Part shown: in pieces, positions 1 through 4,793 of the stretch
How positions within the stretch are numbered: the first letter of the stretch is position 1
How the letters are laid out: every line of letters starts with the position of its first letter
Origin: Candidatus Bathyarchaeota archaeon
Lineage (GTDB): Archaea; Thermoproteota; Bathyarchaeia; 40CM-2-53-6
NCBI GenBank assembly: GCA_005883085.1
Contig: VBAY01000093.1
Coordinates: 1 to 5,596, forward strand
Length of the DNA: 5,596 nt
Direction: 5' to 3'
Notes under the pieces: generated by a model
The model's database searches: none
Seen by the model: only the letters and a program-made list of their open reading frames with translations
What the model was told of the DNA's origin: nothing
Program-made: the position numbers and the translations under genes

Positions 1-543
1 AAGCTGCAGAAGAGTAGAGGAGAGAAGGGGCCTGCGTGGGCATTGTGCGAGAACGAACAGGGTCTCACAATGGCGAAGTTCTGGGATGATAACATGGAGA
101 CAGTTCTTTCCATCGGAGAAGGAAGCGTAATCACGATCAAGAATCCGTGGATCACAGAGAGGAACGGGATGGTCTACCTGAACGCAGGCTCAAGATCCTC
201 CATAACAAAAGAGACACTAGTCAGCATCGAGTCTCCTCCACCTGTCACTATTGCATCGATCAAACCTGGTCCTAAACTCTACACTACGCGTGGGGTCGTC
301 GTTGAACGAACAGATCCCCGGGAGATCGAGACAAGGGAAGGTAGGAGAACAAGGGTCTCAAATATTAGGGTGGAAGACGGTACAGGTAAGATCAGAATCG
401 CCCTCTGGGATAATCATGCCCAACTTGTGGAAACCCTCAGAATGGGAGACGCAATAAGGCTGACAGGAATCAAGGCTCGAGAATCATCCAATGGAGAACT
501 GGAAGCGTCGACCGTGTTCCTAACTCAGATCGAGAAATCATAG
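1..543 (+). CDS. RPA-like OB-fold single-stranded-DNA-binding protein (5' end outside window)
   Basis: The frame is open from base 1 to the TAG at 541-543, giving the last 180 residues of a longer protein. Internal TTG (43) and ATG (70) codons fall inside a conserved OB fold, so they are unlikely to be the true start. Residues about 10-69 match the second half of an archaeal RPA OB fold: a cysteine/acidic turn, then AKFWDDN, a GEGSVITIKNPWI strand, and LNAGSRSSI. Residues about 82-178 form a complete second OB fold, with RGVVVERTDPREIETREG, the signature VEDGTGKIRIALWDNHAQ, and GDAIRLTGIKARE. Proteins of this family bind single-stranded DNA in replication, repair and recombination. No C-terminal zinc finger is visible. 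The thioredoxin-like gene follows after 18 bp on the same strand, suggesting co-transcription. The fold is secure; the exact RPA paralogue cannot be told from a fragment. Confidence 0.85.
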   Translation, partial: KLQKSRGEKGPAWALCENEQGLTMAKFWDDNMETVLSIGEGSVITIKNPWITERNGMVYLNAGSRSSITKETLVSIESPPPVTIASIKPGPKLYTTRGVVVERTDPREIETREGRRTRVSNIRVEDGTGKIRIALWDNHAQLVETLRMGDAIRLTGIKARESSNGELEASTVFLTQIEKS

Positions 544-561
544 AGATTCTGCTGAAAGCCC

Positions 562-1002
562 ATGATGGCGCTAAGAGTAGGAAAGGACCCTTTCGACTAC
601 ATCAACGAGGTCAAAGTTGAGAAGTCCCGCCAGTCAATGAAACGCCGACTCCAAGAGTACCATCCCAAAGCTAGCTCCATTGACACCCTTGAAAGGGTCG
701 ACGAGAAACATCATCTGATAGTTTTCTCAGCAGACTGGTGCTCCGACTGTGTCGCGTACATTCCTGGACTCGCAAAGTCGCTGATAATGGCAAAGAACAA
801 CATGCTCCAGGCCCGCGTCGTAGACTATGACGCCTACCGGGATATGGCAGAGGAATTCAACATTCGAGCGATCCCTACAATAATCGTTTACGACAAGAAC
901 TGGAAGGAAATTGGAAGGTTCGTTGAGACGCCGAAAAAATTCGGCACAGTTGAAGAAGAACTCTGCGCAATCTTAGGATCAAAGAATACAGCCAAGATCT
1001 AA
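562..1002 (+). CDS. Thioredoxin-fold protein with WCSDC active site
   Basis: This 146-residue protein has a thioredoxin domain at about residues 50-140. The active-site motif is W59-C60-S61-D62-C63 after the strand LIVFSAD. The second hallmark is the cis-proline P105 in IRAIPTIIVYD. A charged, probably helical N-terminal extension of about 45 residues precedes the fold and is longer than in plain thioredoxins. There is no signal peptide, so it should act in the cytoplasm as a dithiol-disulfide oxidoreductase or a client-specific thioredoxin-like protein. The CSDC centre differs from the usual CGPC and resembles the WCPDC type, so redox potential and partners cannot be assumed. Two adjacent ATGs (562, 565) are possible starts, and no clear ribosome binding site is seen. 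It lies 18 bp after the OB-fold gene and probably shares its transcript. No reductase gene is nearby. Confidence 0.85.
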   Translation: MMALRVGKDPFDYINEVKVEKSRQSMKRRLQEYHPKASSIDTLERVDEKHHLIVFSADWCSDCVAYIPGLAKSLIMAKNNMLQARVVDYDAYRDMAEEFNIRAIPTIIVYDKNWKEIGRFVETPKKFGTVEEELCAILGSKNTAKI

Positions 1003-1154
1003 TCATCCCCGGGACGTGATCTAGACTGGGGTATGACCGTGGCCGAGAAGACACTGGGCTACTCATTCTGGAAAAGAGCACGTGAGGCGTCGAGAGCTTG
1101 TCGAAGCCAATATCGAAAGGTAATGTTATATCGCCCAAAATCTGATTTTTTCAG
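1003..1154. other. Intergenic spacer
   Basis: This 152-bp spacer lies between the thioredoxin-like gene and the anchored OB-like gene. An open frame crosses it (from 1033), but its product (rich in R, S and K) matches nothing I recognise and it runs into the next gene in another frame. The only supported content is the promoter at its right end and a T6 run at 1146-1151, which could help end transcription of the upstream operon. Confidence 0.5.
1114..1131 (+). promoter_or_regulatory. BRE/TATA-like promoter for the 1155 gene
   Basis: A purine-rich CGAAAGG (1114-1120) resembles a BRE and is followed by an AT-rich GTTATAT (1125-1131). The centre of the TATA-like box lies about 27 nt before the ATG at 1155. 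Archaeal transcription usually starts 25-27 nt downstream of the box centre, so the mRNA would begin at or next to the start codon and be leaderless. This agrees with the lack of a Shine-Dalgarno sequence. Confidence 0.5.
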
Positions 1155-1156
1155 AT
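1140..1156. repeat. Perfect 6-bp inverted repeat over the start codon
   Basis: ATCTGA (1140-1145) and TCAGAT (1151-1156) are exact reverse complements separated by five T. The right arm includes the first two bases of the ATG at 1155. If transcription starts at the ATG the repeat would act as DNA, for example as a repressor site blocking initiation. It is short and could be chance. Confidence 0.35.
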
Positions 1157-1646
1157 GCACTTTCGCTCGAGCCAGTTGCAGTTTCGGCGGCGCTATCTTG
1201 CCGTCCCGATACTCTTGATAATGGTGGCTGCACTCCTTATCGTCCGATTTAATGCCTCAAATCCATCCGATCCCCAAAGAGTAGCGTCACCCCCGTCGAC
1301 CCAATGTCGGAAAGGTAATCCTTTGGAAGGAGTATCAAATCCCCTCCGCTTGCGAGTCATCTCAGACTGCGAGATGGGAAGTGGAATAGTAAAATCCGTC
1401 AATCTCCAGGACGACGGCGACTGGCGAATCGATGTTAGCCTTAGTCCTCAGTACGGGAAGCTGCTCGACCCTGGAAATGTCAACCGCCAGAATGGCTGGC
1501 TAGTGTTGGAGCTCATTCCCCGAGACCAAGCCACCATCTCGGTTCCTCTCGTCGGTAGGCAGATTACCTTCGTTGGGCCATTGGTCTATGACTCCCAAAA
1601 CTATTGGAACGCTATCTACCCGGTCTGGTCGATTCAAGTCGACTAG
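1155..1646 (+). CDS. Membrane-anchored extracytoplasmic protein, OB-like domain, function unknown
   Basis: This 163-residue protein starts with a basic N-terminus (RSSQLQFRRR) and one hydrophobic segment at about residues 14-31, acting as a signal anchor or uncleaved signal peptide. A low-complexity linker (about 32-60) leads to a compact beta-rich domain outside the cell. Its motifs are DCEMGSGIVKSV (71-82), DGDWRIDVSLSPQYGKLLDPGNVN (87-110), LVLELIPRD (116-124), VPLVGRQITFVGPLVYD (130-146) and WNAIYPVWSI (151-160). I recognise this pattern from uncharacterised archaeal and some bacterial secreted proteins ending in W-x-EIHPxW-I; the strand layout suggests an OB-type barrel. Cys51 and Cys72 could form a disulfide. 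Ligand and function are unknown. The ATG at 1155 is supported by the TATA-like box 27 nt upstream. The gene converges with the UbiA-like gene, leaving 36 bp between their stops. Confidence 0.8.
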   Translation: MHFRSSQLQFRRRYLAVPILLIMVAALLIVRFNASNPSDPQRVASPPSTQCRKGNPLEGVSNPLRLRVISDCEMGSGIVKSVNLQDDGDWRIDVSLSPQYGKLLDPGNVNRQNGWLVLELIPRDQATISVPLVGRQITFVGPLVYDSQNYWNAIYPVWSIQVD

Positions 1647-1682
1647 GTGGTTCCATCAATCCTCTTCTGGCGACCTCTCATT

Positions 1683-2369
1683 CTAGATTAGTCGTGATAT
1701 CAGTAGGATTAGTCCGATCGAGTAGGCTGCTGTCCTATGGATCTTTAACAGCAGCCGGGCATTTCTTGTCAAGTCGGTGCCATATTCCTTCTCGTTTGTC
1801 AGCACGGCCATGTGGTGCATCTCGACCACTGTTATTCCGAGGAAAACCGCCAAGCCTAGGCCCAGCAGATCTATTCGCGTCCCCTGAATGTAGTAAGCGG
1901 CTAGGACTGGCATGAAACCCCAGGCTAGTCCAAAGCCGGGGTAGGTGTGGAGCCACTTGGGCTTCTCGATTGGATAGAAGAGGGCGAAAAATCCTCCGAG
2001 GATCACAAACACCAGGAACCATAAGGAGTAGAGGAGTGACATGTAGACTCCCATTGCCATACCGGCTAGGACCGCGAGGAAACCGACGGTTCTGATCGCT
2101 CCTCGGTTCATCTTTGGGAAGTAGGGAAGGTACTTGTCTTTGCTCGCGGTTATGTCGATATAGTGTGCTCCGATGACGAGGCCGAAGAATCCTGCCAGCA
2201 TCGTCAATAGATAACGGTCAAGGTGAAACTCGGGAGCCAGCGTTGACGCGACCGTGACCCAGGAGAAGAGGACCGTGCTGAATGGCCAGCGGAGACCGAA
2301 CCACCAGACATTCTTCTTCCAGACTCCGACAAGGTCAGGTTCCACCATGGGAAGAACCGATGCGCTCAT
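1683..2369 (-). CDS. UbiA-like polytopic membrane protein with degenerate motifs
   Basis: The product is 228 residues with about seven hydrophobic segments (near 29-45, 52-69, 91-111, 112-131, 145-162, 166-188 and 212-227). The layout recalls UbiA-family prenyltransferases, which transfer prenyl chains to acceptors in quinone, lipid or heme biosynthesis. GAHYIDITASKD (67-78) sits where NDxxDxxxD is expected, YPIEKPKWLHTYPGFGLAWGFMPVLAAYY recalls the central UbiA loop and helix, and NEKEYGTD (192-199) sits where the second DxxxD lies. Only D72 and an E195-D199 pair remain of the metal-binding aspartates, so activity is uncertain. The protein is also shorter than typical UbiA enzymes (about 280-300). 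The frame extends upstream to an ATG at 2474, but that 35-residue extension is hydrophilic and unlike a real N-terminus. The ATG at 2369 lies 25 nt after a TATA-like box and is preferred; ATG 2348 is an alternative. Confidence 0.65.
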   Translation of the reverse strand: MSASVLPMVEPDLVGVWKKNVWWFGLRWPFSTVLFSWVTVASTLAPEFHLDRYLLTMLAGFFGLVIGAHYIDITASKDKYLPYFPKMNRGAIRTVGFLAVLAGMAMGVYMSLLYSLWFLVFVILGGFFALFYPIEKPKWLHTYPGFGLAWGFMPVLAAYYIQGTRIDLLGLGLAVFLGITVVEMHHMAVLTNEKEYGTDLTRNARLLLKIHRTAAYSIGLILLISRLI

Positions 2370-2390
2370 AGTCCACGTTCTCTCTTTGGC

Positions 2391-2397
2391 ATATTTA
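2391..2397 (-). promoter_or_regulatory. TATA-like box for the UbiA-like gene
   Basis: On the minus strand CTAAATATG includes TAAATAT, centred near 2394 and 25 nt before the ATG at 2369. That spacing predicts a leaderless transcript and supports the shorter protein start. The sequence just upstream is pyrimidine-rich (ATCCTCC), so a good BRE is lacking. Confidence 0.45.
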
Positions 2398-2504
2398 GGA
2401 GGATATTGTCCCTGTCTGTTCTGCGTATTGGATTTCAAATCGGATACCGGCCTCGTTCGCTTGAACCAGCACATGGCAACAGGACGATGTCCAGATCAAG
2501 GCTC

Positions 2505-2517
2505 TCGCATGAGTGCC
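2505..2517 (+). repeat. 13-bp direct repeat, left copy
   Basis: TCGCATGAGTGCC occurs here and again at 2900-2912. After the exact match, both copies continue with six unlike bases and then GGAGT, followed by a similar GGTC/CGG-containing stretch, so the similarity is longer than 13 bp. An inverted 8-bp part (ACTCATGC, 2559-2566) also pairs with GCATGAGT at 2507-2514. Confidence 0.5.
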
Positions 2518-2730
2518 GCAGAAGGAGTAGGTCCGACGGTATCAGGTTGTAGGCCTGTACTCATGCTCTGATCGGCGAATTCCCGCATTATCAGCCCTGT
2601 TCTCGAATCTTGGACTGCCCACTAGACTCTCCTGAAGTGCGTTCGGGATTGTCCGCTTCTATCCAAGTTCATCCGAATTCAGAATTGCGCCCTGAATCGC
2701 CTATTATCAACCCTGATCTCGAATCTGTGA

Positions 2731-2766
2731 GGTCCCCCCAATCTCCCCTAAGATCCCCCCAAGATT
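2731..2766 (-). other. G-rich block on the minus strand
   Basis: The plus strand has C6 (2734-2739), C4 (2745-2748) and C6 (2755-2760), each flanked by AATCT/AGATT-like sequence. On the minus strand, the coding strand for both flanking genes, this gives three long G runs with 5-6 nt loops. A two-tier G-quadruplex or intermolecular G structure is possible, but a fourth separate G3 run is missing. Confidence 0.4.
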
Positions 2767-2790
2767 CGTTCGGGACAGTGGCGGTTTTTC

Positions 2791-2809
2791 CCGTGCCATC
2801 TAAGCACGG
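2791..2809. repeat. Short perfect inverted repeat
   Basis: CCGTGC (2791-2796) and GCACGG (2804-2809) are exact reverse complements around a 7-nt loop. A T5 run (2785-2789) lies just before it on the plus strand, the wrong side for a plus-strand terminator. It lies inside the second repeat unit and has no clear counterpart in the first. Confidence 0.35.
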
Positions 2810-2899
2810 ATTATGCCCTGAATCGCTTGTCAAGCCCATTCTCGCTGCGAGACGGCAGGTGTTCTAGAAAATAGGGGGTCTTAGCGACCGAGCCTCGCG

Positions 2900-2912
2900 T
2901 CGCATGAGTGCC
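2900..2912 (+). repeat. 13-bp direct repeat, right copy
   Basis: Second exact copy of TCGCATGAGTGCC (first at 2505-2517). The two copies bracket the degenerate tandem repeats. No convincing terminal inverted repeats are seen just inside them, so a transposon origin is not shown. Confidence 0.5.
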
Positions 2913-2937
2913 TTTCTTGGAGTCGATACTGGTCGGG

Positions 2938-2974
2938 AAAAAACTCAAACAGAATATCTGCGGGATCGAAAAAA
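2938..2974 (-). terminator. Two T6 tracts after the aminotransferase gene
   Basis: Read on the minus strand, six T (2974-2969) begin about 6 nt after the TAA of the aminotransferase gene and a second T6 tract lies at 2943-2938. Archaeal RNA polymerase ends transcription at oligo-T tracts without needing a hairpin. The palindrome at 2950-2960 sits between the two tracts. Confidence 0.55.
2950..2962. repeat. Palindromic element, copy downstream of aminotransferase
   Basis: CAGAATATCTGCG contains the perfect palindrome CAGA-ATA-TCTG (2950-2960). The same 13 bases occur in the same orientation at 4369-4381, before the aminotransferase gene, so the gene is bracketed by identical elements. This copy is 18-30 bp past the stop codon. 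Confidence 0.55.
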
Positions 2975-2979
2975 CGCTT

Positions 2980-4344
2980 TTACTTGCTAGATTTGGCTAC
3001 TTCCTTTACCGCGCCCTCTAGAATCTCTAGTCCAGAATCCACAAGCTCCCTAGTAATTATCAGAGGAGGAGCGATTCGGAGAGTCGAGTGACCCGCGGTG
3101 ATCATCGCAAGACCGCGCCGGAAGGACTTCATCATGATCTCGTGCGCCTCGTTGTCACCTGATTCTTTCGTCTTAGGGTCCTTCACGATCTCAGCGCCGA
3201 TCATCAACCCTTTCCCTCGAACATCGCCGATGATATCGTACTTTTCCTGCATCTCCTTCAACCGCTTAACCATGTAGTCCCCCTGTTTCGTCGCGTTCTC
3301 AAGGAGGTGCTCATCTCTAATCGCATTGATCACCTCTATGGCCGCGGCGCACGACACCGGGTTCCCGCCGAAAGTGTTCGCGTGCGATCCTCCCTCCCAA
3401 TCCATCAAGTCAGAGTTTGCGACAGTCGCCCCGATCGGCATGCCTGAAGCCAGTGCCTTTGACGTGCAGAGGACGTCAGGCTCGACGCCCCAGTGCTCGA
3501 TTCCAAACCAGCGCCCGGTCCTTCCCATTCCAGCCTGCACCTCATCATCGACCATCAGAATCCCATTCTTGTCCAGCAGCTTTCTCAATCGCTTGAAGTA
3601 TTCCTGTGGAGGAACAACGTACCCACCTTCCCCCTGGATGGGTTCGATGAAGAAGGCTGCAACATCTTCTGGTGGAAGATACTTGTCTAGGACCTGTTCT
3701 TGGATGAAGTCGACACAGTACATATCACACTCCGGATAAGTCATCTTGAACGGGCACCTGTAGCAGTACGCGAAGGGAACGTGAGTATCGCCTGGAACCA
3801 TCGGGAAGAAATGTCTCCGCTGAACAGGCTTGCTCGCGGTAAGACTCAACGCTCCCAACGTCCTTCCGTGAAACGCGCCTGTGAAGCTGAGAAAACTATG
3901 TTTTCGCGAGTGCCACTTCGCAAGTTTCATTGCGGCCTCGATAGCCTCGGTGCCGCTGTTGCTCAGGAAGACCTTCTTCTGGAAGTTCCCCGGAGTTATT
4001 TTGACCAGTTCCTTCGATAGCTGAACCACCTTTTCGTAGTAAAAATCGGTCCAAGAATAGTGAATCAGTTTCTCCGCTTGAGACTTGATCGCTCCGACAA
4101 CTTTCGGGTGAGAGTGTCCTACTGCGAGACAGACTAGTCCGGAGTTGAAATCGATAAACTCGTTTCCATCAACGTCCTTTACAATACATCCTTGGCCCGA
4201 GTCGGCAGCGAGCGGGTAGAACCTAACCAGAGAGGGAGAGATCAGAGACTCGTCCTCTTTCAGCAAGGCTCGGGCTTTCGGGCCTGGAGGAGTTACCACG
4301 ATCTTCGGATATTTCGCAGCTGGCATTGGTGGCGACGTGCTCAC
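2980..4344 (-). CDS. Class III PLP-dependent aminotransferase (GABA/ornithine/acetylornithine type)
   Basis: This 454-residue cytoplasmic protein transfers amino groups using pyridoxal phosphate. Visible landmarks are VKDVDGNEFIDFNSG (55-69), phosphate-binding SNSGTEA (128-134), FHGRT (158-162), EPIQGEGG (234-241), the cofactor-ring aspartate D267 in DDEVQAGMGRTG, Schiff-base lysine K296 in CTSKALASGMP, HANTFGGNP (321-329) and R423 in TLRIAPP. The N-terminus PKIVVTPPGPKARALL and SPSLVRFYPL match Pyrococcus-type enzymes annotated as GABA or ornithine aminotransferases; some of that clade are amino-acid racemases, so the substrate is open. A Cys cluster (C194, C197, C206, C210) is notable. Numbering is from the GTG at 4344. 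The ATG at 4326, giving MPAAKYPKIVV, is at least as likely because a TATA-like box at 4355-4362 predicts a start near 4332. Alba lies 49 bp upstream on the same strand. Confidence 0.9.
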   Translation of the reverse strand: MSTSPPMPAAKYPKIVVTPPGPKARALLKEDESLISPSLVRFYPLAADSGQGCIVKDVDGNEFIDFNSGLVCLAVGHSHPKVVGAIKSQAEKLIHYSWTDFYYEKVVQLSKELVKITPGNFQKKVFLSNSGTEAIEAAMKLAKWHSRKHSFLSFTGAFHGRTLGALSLTASKPVQRRHFFPMVPGDTHVPFAYCYRCPFKMTYPECDMYCVDFIQEQVLDKYLPPEDVAAFFIEPIQGEGGYVVPPQEYFKRLRKLLDKNGILMVDDEVQAGMGRTGRWFGIEHWGVEPDVLCTSKALASGMPIGATVANSDLMDWEGGSHANTFGGNPVSCAAAIEVINAIRDEHLLENATKQGDYMVKRLKEMQEKYDIIGDVRGKGLMIGAEIVKDPKTKESGDNEAHEIMMKSFRRGLAMITAGHSTLRIAPPLIITRELVDSGLEILEGAVKEVAKSSK

Positions 4345-4354
4345 CTCTCTGCCA

Positions 4355-4362
4355 CTAATAAG
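4355..4362 (-). promoter_or_regulatory. TATA-like box for the aminotransferase gene
   Basis: CTTATTAG on the minus strand, centred near 4358, would place the transcript start near 4332, about 6 nt before the ATG at 4326. That makes the GTG at 4344 too close for this promoter. A GAGGTGA (4347-4341) with strong Shine-Dalgarno character overlaps the GTG but is about 14 nt from the ATG, longer than usual. Read-through from alba is also possible, since no T-tract separates the two genes. Confidence 0.4.
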
Positions 4363-4366
4363 ATTG

Positions 4367-4381
4367 CGCAGAATATCTGCG
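4367..4381. promoter_or_regulatory. 15-bp perfect palindrome, candidate operator
   Basis: CGCAGA-ATA-TCTGCG is perfectly symmetric and lies directly upstream of the TATA-like box of the aminotransferase gene, in the 49-bp gap after alba. Such a position suits a dimeric regulator such as an Lrp/AsnC protein, which often controls amino-acid genes in archaea; that link is inference. Thirteen of its bases are repeated at 2950-2962. Confidence 0.5.
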
Positions 4382-4393
4382 TGTGTACGCGTC

Positions 4394-4717
4394 TCAGTTT
4401 CCTAGAGTAATCTCGATCGTAGAGAGGCTTGCAATCGAACCGTCTTCTCGCTCAACCTCTTCGGTCCCGATATCTACAGTATGGATCTGGACGTTTTTGA
4501 AAAAAGCTCTCCTGAGCATCTCGACTGTCTCAACAGCCTTGTTAATTGATTGGCCGCGGGCTCTCACCATGACCTCTGGGACCCCCGTATTGAACAGTGT
4601 TACGCAGGCAACCACGTAGTTCATGGTTGGTTTTTTGCCTATCCGCACGATGTTTGGAGCTGGCTCTTCATCTTCGAATCCATCGTCCAGCTCGGTCTCG
4701 GGAAGTATCTTTGACAT
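4394..4717 (-). CDS. alba: Alba, archaeal DNA/RNA-binding chromatin protein
   Basis: Alba dimers coat DNA and also bind RNA in many archaea. The 107-residue product carries the complete core: NIVRIGKKPTMNYVVAC (22-38), EVMVRARGQSINKAVETVEMLRR (48-70), FKNVQIHTVDIGTEEVEREDG (73-93) and STIEITLGN at the end. K28-K29 correspond to K16-K17 of Sulfolobus Sso10b, where K16 is the known acetylated, DNA-contacting residue. The N-terminal tail is long and acidic (eight Asp/Glu between residues 7 and 18). The frame stays open upstream to 4873, but the extra 52 residues are not Alba-like. The ATG at 4717 has GAGGT 4 nt upstream and a TATA-like box about 49 nt upstream, so it is chosen. The aminotransferase gene follows and a divergent gene starts at 4903. 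Confidence 0.95.
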   Translation of the reverse strand: MSKILPETELDDGFEDEEPAPNIVRIGKKPTMNYVVACVTLFNTGVPEVMVRARGQSINKAVETVEMLRRAFFKNVQIHTVDIGTEEVEREDGSIASLSTIEITLGN

Positions 4718-4721
4718 GGTG

Positions 4722-4726
4722 ACCTC
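4722..4726 (-). promoter_or_regulatory. Shine-Dalgarno deciding the alba start
   Basis: GAGGT on the minus strand lies 4 nt before the ATG at 4717, complementary to the usual archaeal 16S rRNA 3' end. It supports 4717 over the upstream in-frame start at 4873. Confidence 0.55.
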
Positions 4727-4760
4727 AGTGTCAATTGTTTGTAGCGAGGTCGTTCCTGCA

Positions 4761-4767
4761 AGATTAA
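4761..4767 (-). promoter_or_regulatory. TATA-like box for alba
   Basis: TTAATCT within AGGTTAATCT on the minus strand is centred near 4764. It would give a start near 4738 and a leader of about 20 nt, just long enough to carry the Shine-Dalgarno site. The match to the TATA consensus is modest. Confidence 0.35.
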
Positions 4768-4793
4768 CCTTGCCAAACCGAGGGGATTTGACG

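Larger units (their letters stand above)
2565..2850 (+). repeat. Degenerate tandem repeats, period about 126 bp
   Basis: Three related units start near 2565, 2689 and 2815. The 12-mer GCCCTGAATCGC is identical at 2689-2700 and 2815-2826, with a diverged version at 2565. ATTATCARCCCTGWTCTCGAATCT is found at 2587-2610 and 2703-2726 with two mismatches in 24, with a weaker third version after 2827. CGTTCGGGA recurs at 2640-2648 and 2767-2775. The 12-mer, the unit starts and CGTTCGGGA are offset by 124-127 bp, with an indel bringing the 24-mer pair to 116. The third unit is incomplete. Function unknown. Confidence 0.7.
2370..2979. other. Long intergenic region with repeats, no convincing gene
   Basis: About 610 bp separate the UbiA-like gene from the end of the aminotransferase gene. 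Open frames on the plus strand (2254-2571 and 2610-2867) lack recognisable domains; the first runs antisense over the UbiA-like gene and the second is made largely of the degenerate repeats. No tRNA, rRNA or C/D-box RNA pattern was found. The region holds the UbiA-gene promoter at its left end, degenerate tandem repeats in the middle, a C-rich block, a short hairpin, and T-tract terminators for the aminotransferase transcript at its right end. Confidence 0.6.

Noticed and set aside
1735..2022. Minus-strand frame inside the UbiA-like gene
   Set aside because: It is fully contained in a gene with clear membrane segments and shows no domain of its own.
2370..2474. N-terminal extension of the UbiA-like protein to the ATG at 2474
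   Set aside because: The 35 extra residues are hydrophilic with no family resemblance, and the TATA-like box at 2391-2397 lies inside this stretch, which fits a transcript starting near 2369.
2600..2612. tRNA-like T-loop (TTCTCGAATCT)
   Set aside because: It does not match the GGTTCRANNCC consensus and no acceptor, D or anticodon stem can be drawn around it.
2587..2726. Possible CRISPR array
   Set aside because: The repeated units are few, diverged, unevenly spaced (116-127 bp) and the intervening sequences are themselves related; no cas gene is present.
2610..2867. 85-residue open frame rich in S and P over the tandem repeats
   Set aside because: Its composition follows the repeats and C-rich runs, the repeat period is not kept in frame between units (116-127 bp), and no promoter or ribosome binding site is evident.
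3326..4020. Open frames on the plus strand across the aminotransferase gene
   Set aside because: They are antisense shadows; their products have no recognisable domain, while the minus strand encodes a complete enzyme.
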